Source: Actinomycetota bacterium
GTDB taxonomy: Bacteria > Actinomycetota > Thermoleophilia > RBG-16-64-13
Direction: 5' to 3'
Assembly: GCA_018830645.1 (NCBI GenBank)
Contig: JAHJSA010000050.1
Coordinates: 62,001 to 126,000 of the forward strand
Length of the DNA stretch: 64,000 nucleotides
A program made the translations under genes and the position numbers. Below, piece by piece: positions 63,283 to 64,000 of the stretch. The notes beneath the pieces are model-generated. The model saw nothing but the letters and a program-made list of their open reading frames with translations. It made no database searches and was not told where the DNA came from. Within the stretch, counting starts at the first letter, position 1. Each line of letters opens with the position of its first letter.

Positions 63283-64000
63283 TCATACCGCGTCGATCAC
63301 GATTCCTCGAAGCGGAGGAGCATCCGGTCCCATTCGAAAGGCGGTGCTCACGAGTTCCACGGCCTCGCGCCCCAGCTGCTCTTCGTTCGCATGGATCCAC
63401 GCCACTACGTCCCCACGGTCCACCAGGGAGCCTGTCGGCGCCGCCAGCACCACACCGACCGCGTGGTCGATCCCTACTCCCTTGGTTTCCCGGCCCGCAC
63501 CCAGCAATAAACCCGCTCTGGCCACCGTCGTCGCAGTCACGGAGTGTACCCAGCCGGCCTCGGCGGCTCTCGCCGGCAGAACGAGCCTCGCTTCCGGAAG
63601 TCCGTTCCCATCGACCACATCTGCATGCCCGCCCTGTCCTTGCACCCACTCACGGGCTTTTCGAAGCGCGCTCCCGTCTTGCACGCGGCCGAGAGCGAGA
63701 GCCCGGCCCTCCGACAGATCCCCGGCCTGTCCCGCCATGAGAAGGAGATGCGCAGCCAACGTGATCACCACATGCCGAAGGTCGGCCGGTCCCCGTCCGT
63801 GGAGCACCTCGAACGCCTCGCGCACCTCGAGAGCGTTCCCCACGGCGAGTCCGAGGGGCTCGTCCATGGCGGTCAGCACAGCCCGCACCGAACGGCCCGC
63901 GTCTTTCCCGAGTTCGATCATGGTGCGCGCCACGCGGTGCGCCTGTTCCCGCTCACGCAAGAACGCTCCCTCGCCTACCTTGACATCCAGCACGATCGCA
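63283..64000 (-). CDS. deoA: Pyrimidine-nucleoside/thymidine phosphorylase, C-terminal part (5' end outside window)
   Basis: LDVKVGEGAFL...VLTAMDEPLGLAVGNALEV...C-terminal PYNP domain. Confidence 0.9.
   Translation of the reverse strand, partial: AIVLDVKVGEGAFLREREQAHRVARTMIELGKDAGRSVRAVLTAMDEPLGLAVGNALEVREAFEVLHGRGPADLRHVVITLAAHLLLMAGQAGDLSEGRALALGRVQDGSALRKAREWVQGQGGHADVVDGNGLPEARLVLPARAAEAGWVHSVTATTVARAGLLLGAGRETKGVGIDHAVGVVLAAPTGSLVDRGDVVAWIHANEEQLGREAVELVSTAFRMGPDAPPLRGIVIDAV

Noticed and set aside
1-64000. CRISPR arrays, transposases, integrases, phage genes, rRNA
   Set aside because: Searched by eye on both strands; no regularly spaced repeats, no mobile-element proteins among the ORFs, and no rRNA-like sequence.

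Overview
This is a high-GC, gene-dense chromosomal window with an actinobacterial look. The gcvH / GarA-type FHA / FtsR-type MerR neighbourhood is an actinobacterial signature, and several promoters appear leaderless. I saw no rRNA, CRISPR array, IS element or prophage.

The plus-strand half (about 1-37.2 kb) carries: the EF-G paralogue C-terminus; a MurR/RpiR regulator; yebC-ruvCAB; queH-queA-tgt; yajC-secDF; a phasin-like/UbiB pair; recJ; relA; a response regulator-DUF4388; hisS-aspS; an IscU-MnmA fusion; an anti-sigma-like/SigF-type pair; alaS-ruvX-mltG-aroE; and pilB-pilT-pilC followed by a second, divergent sigma factor.

The region 37.3-41.8 kb carries a minus-strand operon and an adjacent divergent set. 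The operon is an RsiG-like small coiled-coil protein, an uncharacterised 96-aa protein, a zinc-ribbon GarA-like FHA protein, an FtsR-like MerR and apt. Next to it are gcvH, a DUF4388 protein, and a Roadblock (MglB-like)/MglA GTPase pair.

The rest is mostly minus strand: VanW; a GDP-mannose pyrophosphorylase-like/PMM fusion; pgsA; tRNA-Pro(GGG); a tightly overlapping superoperon scpA-scpB-rluB-hisC-aroF-tyrA-aroA-cmk-plsC-ispH-der-plsY-gpsA; an M50 protease; a DHH-CBS-tRNA nucleotidyltransferase fusion; an SLH-like protein; and a partial pyrimidine phosphorylase.

The most exciting candidate is the 32.1-41.8 kb block. It looks like a type IV pilus control island combining pilus motors, a sigma factor, a single-motif RsiG-like putative c-di-GMP-armed anti-sigma, and MglA/MglB-like polarity proteins. 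The IscU-MnmA fusion is the second. All assignments are from reading motifs; no database searches were run.
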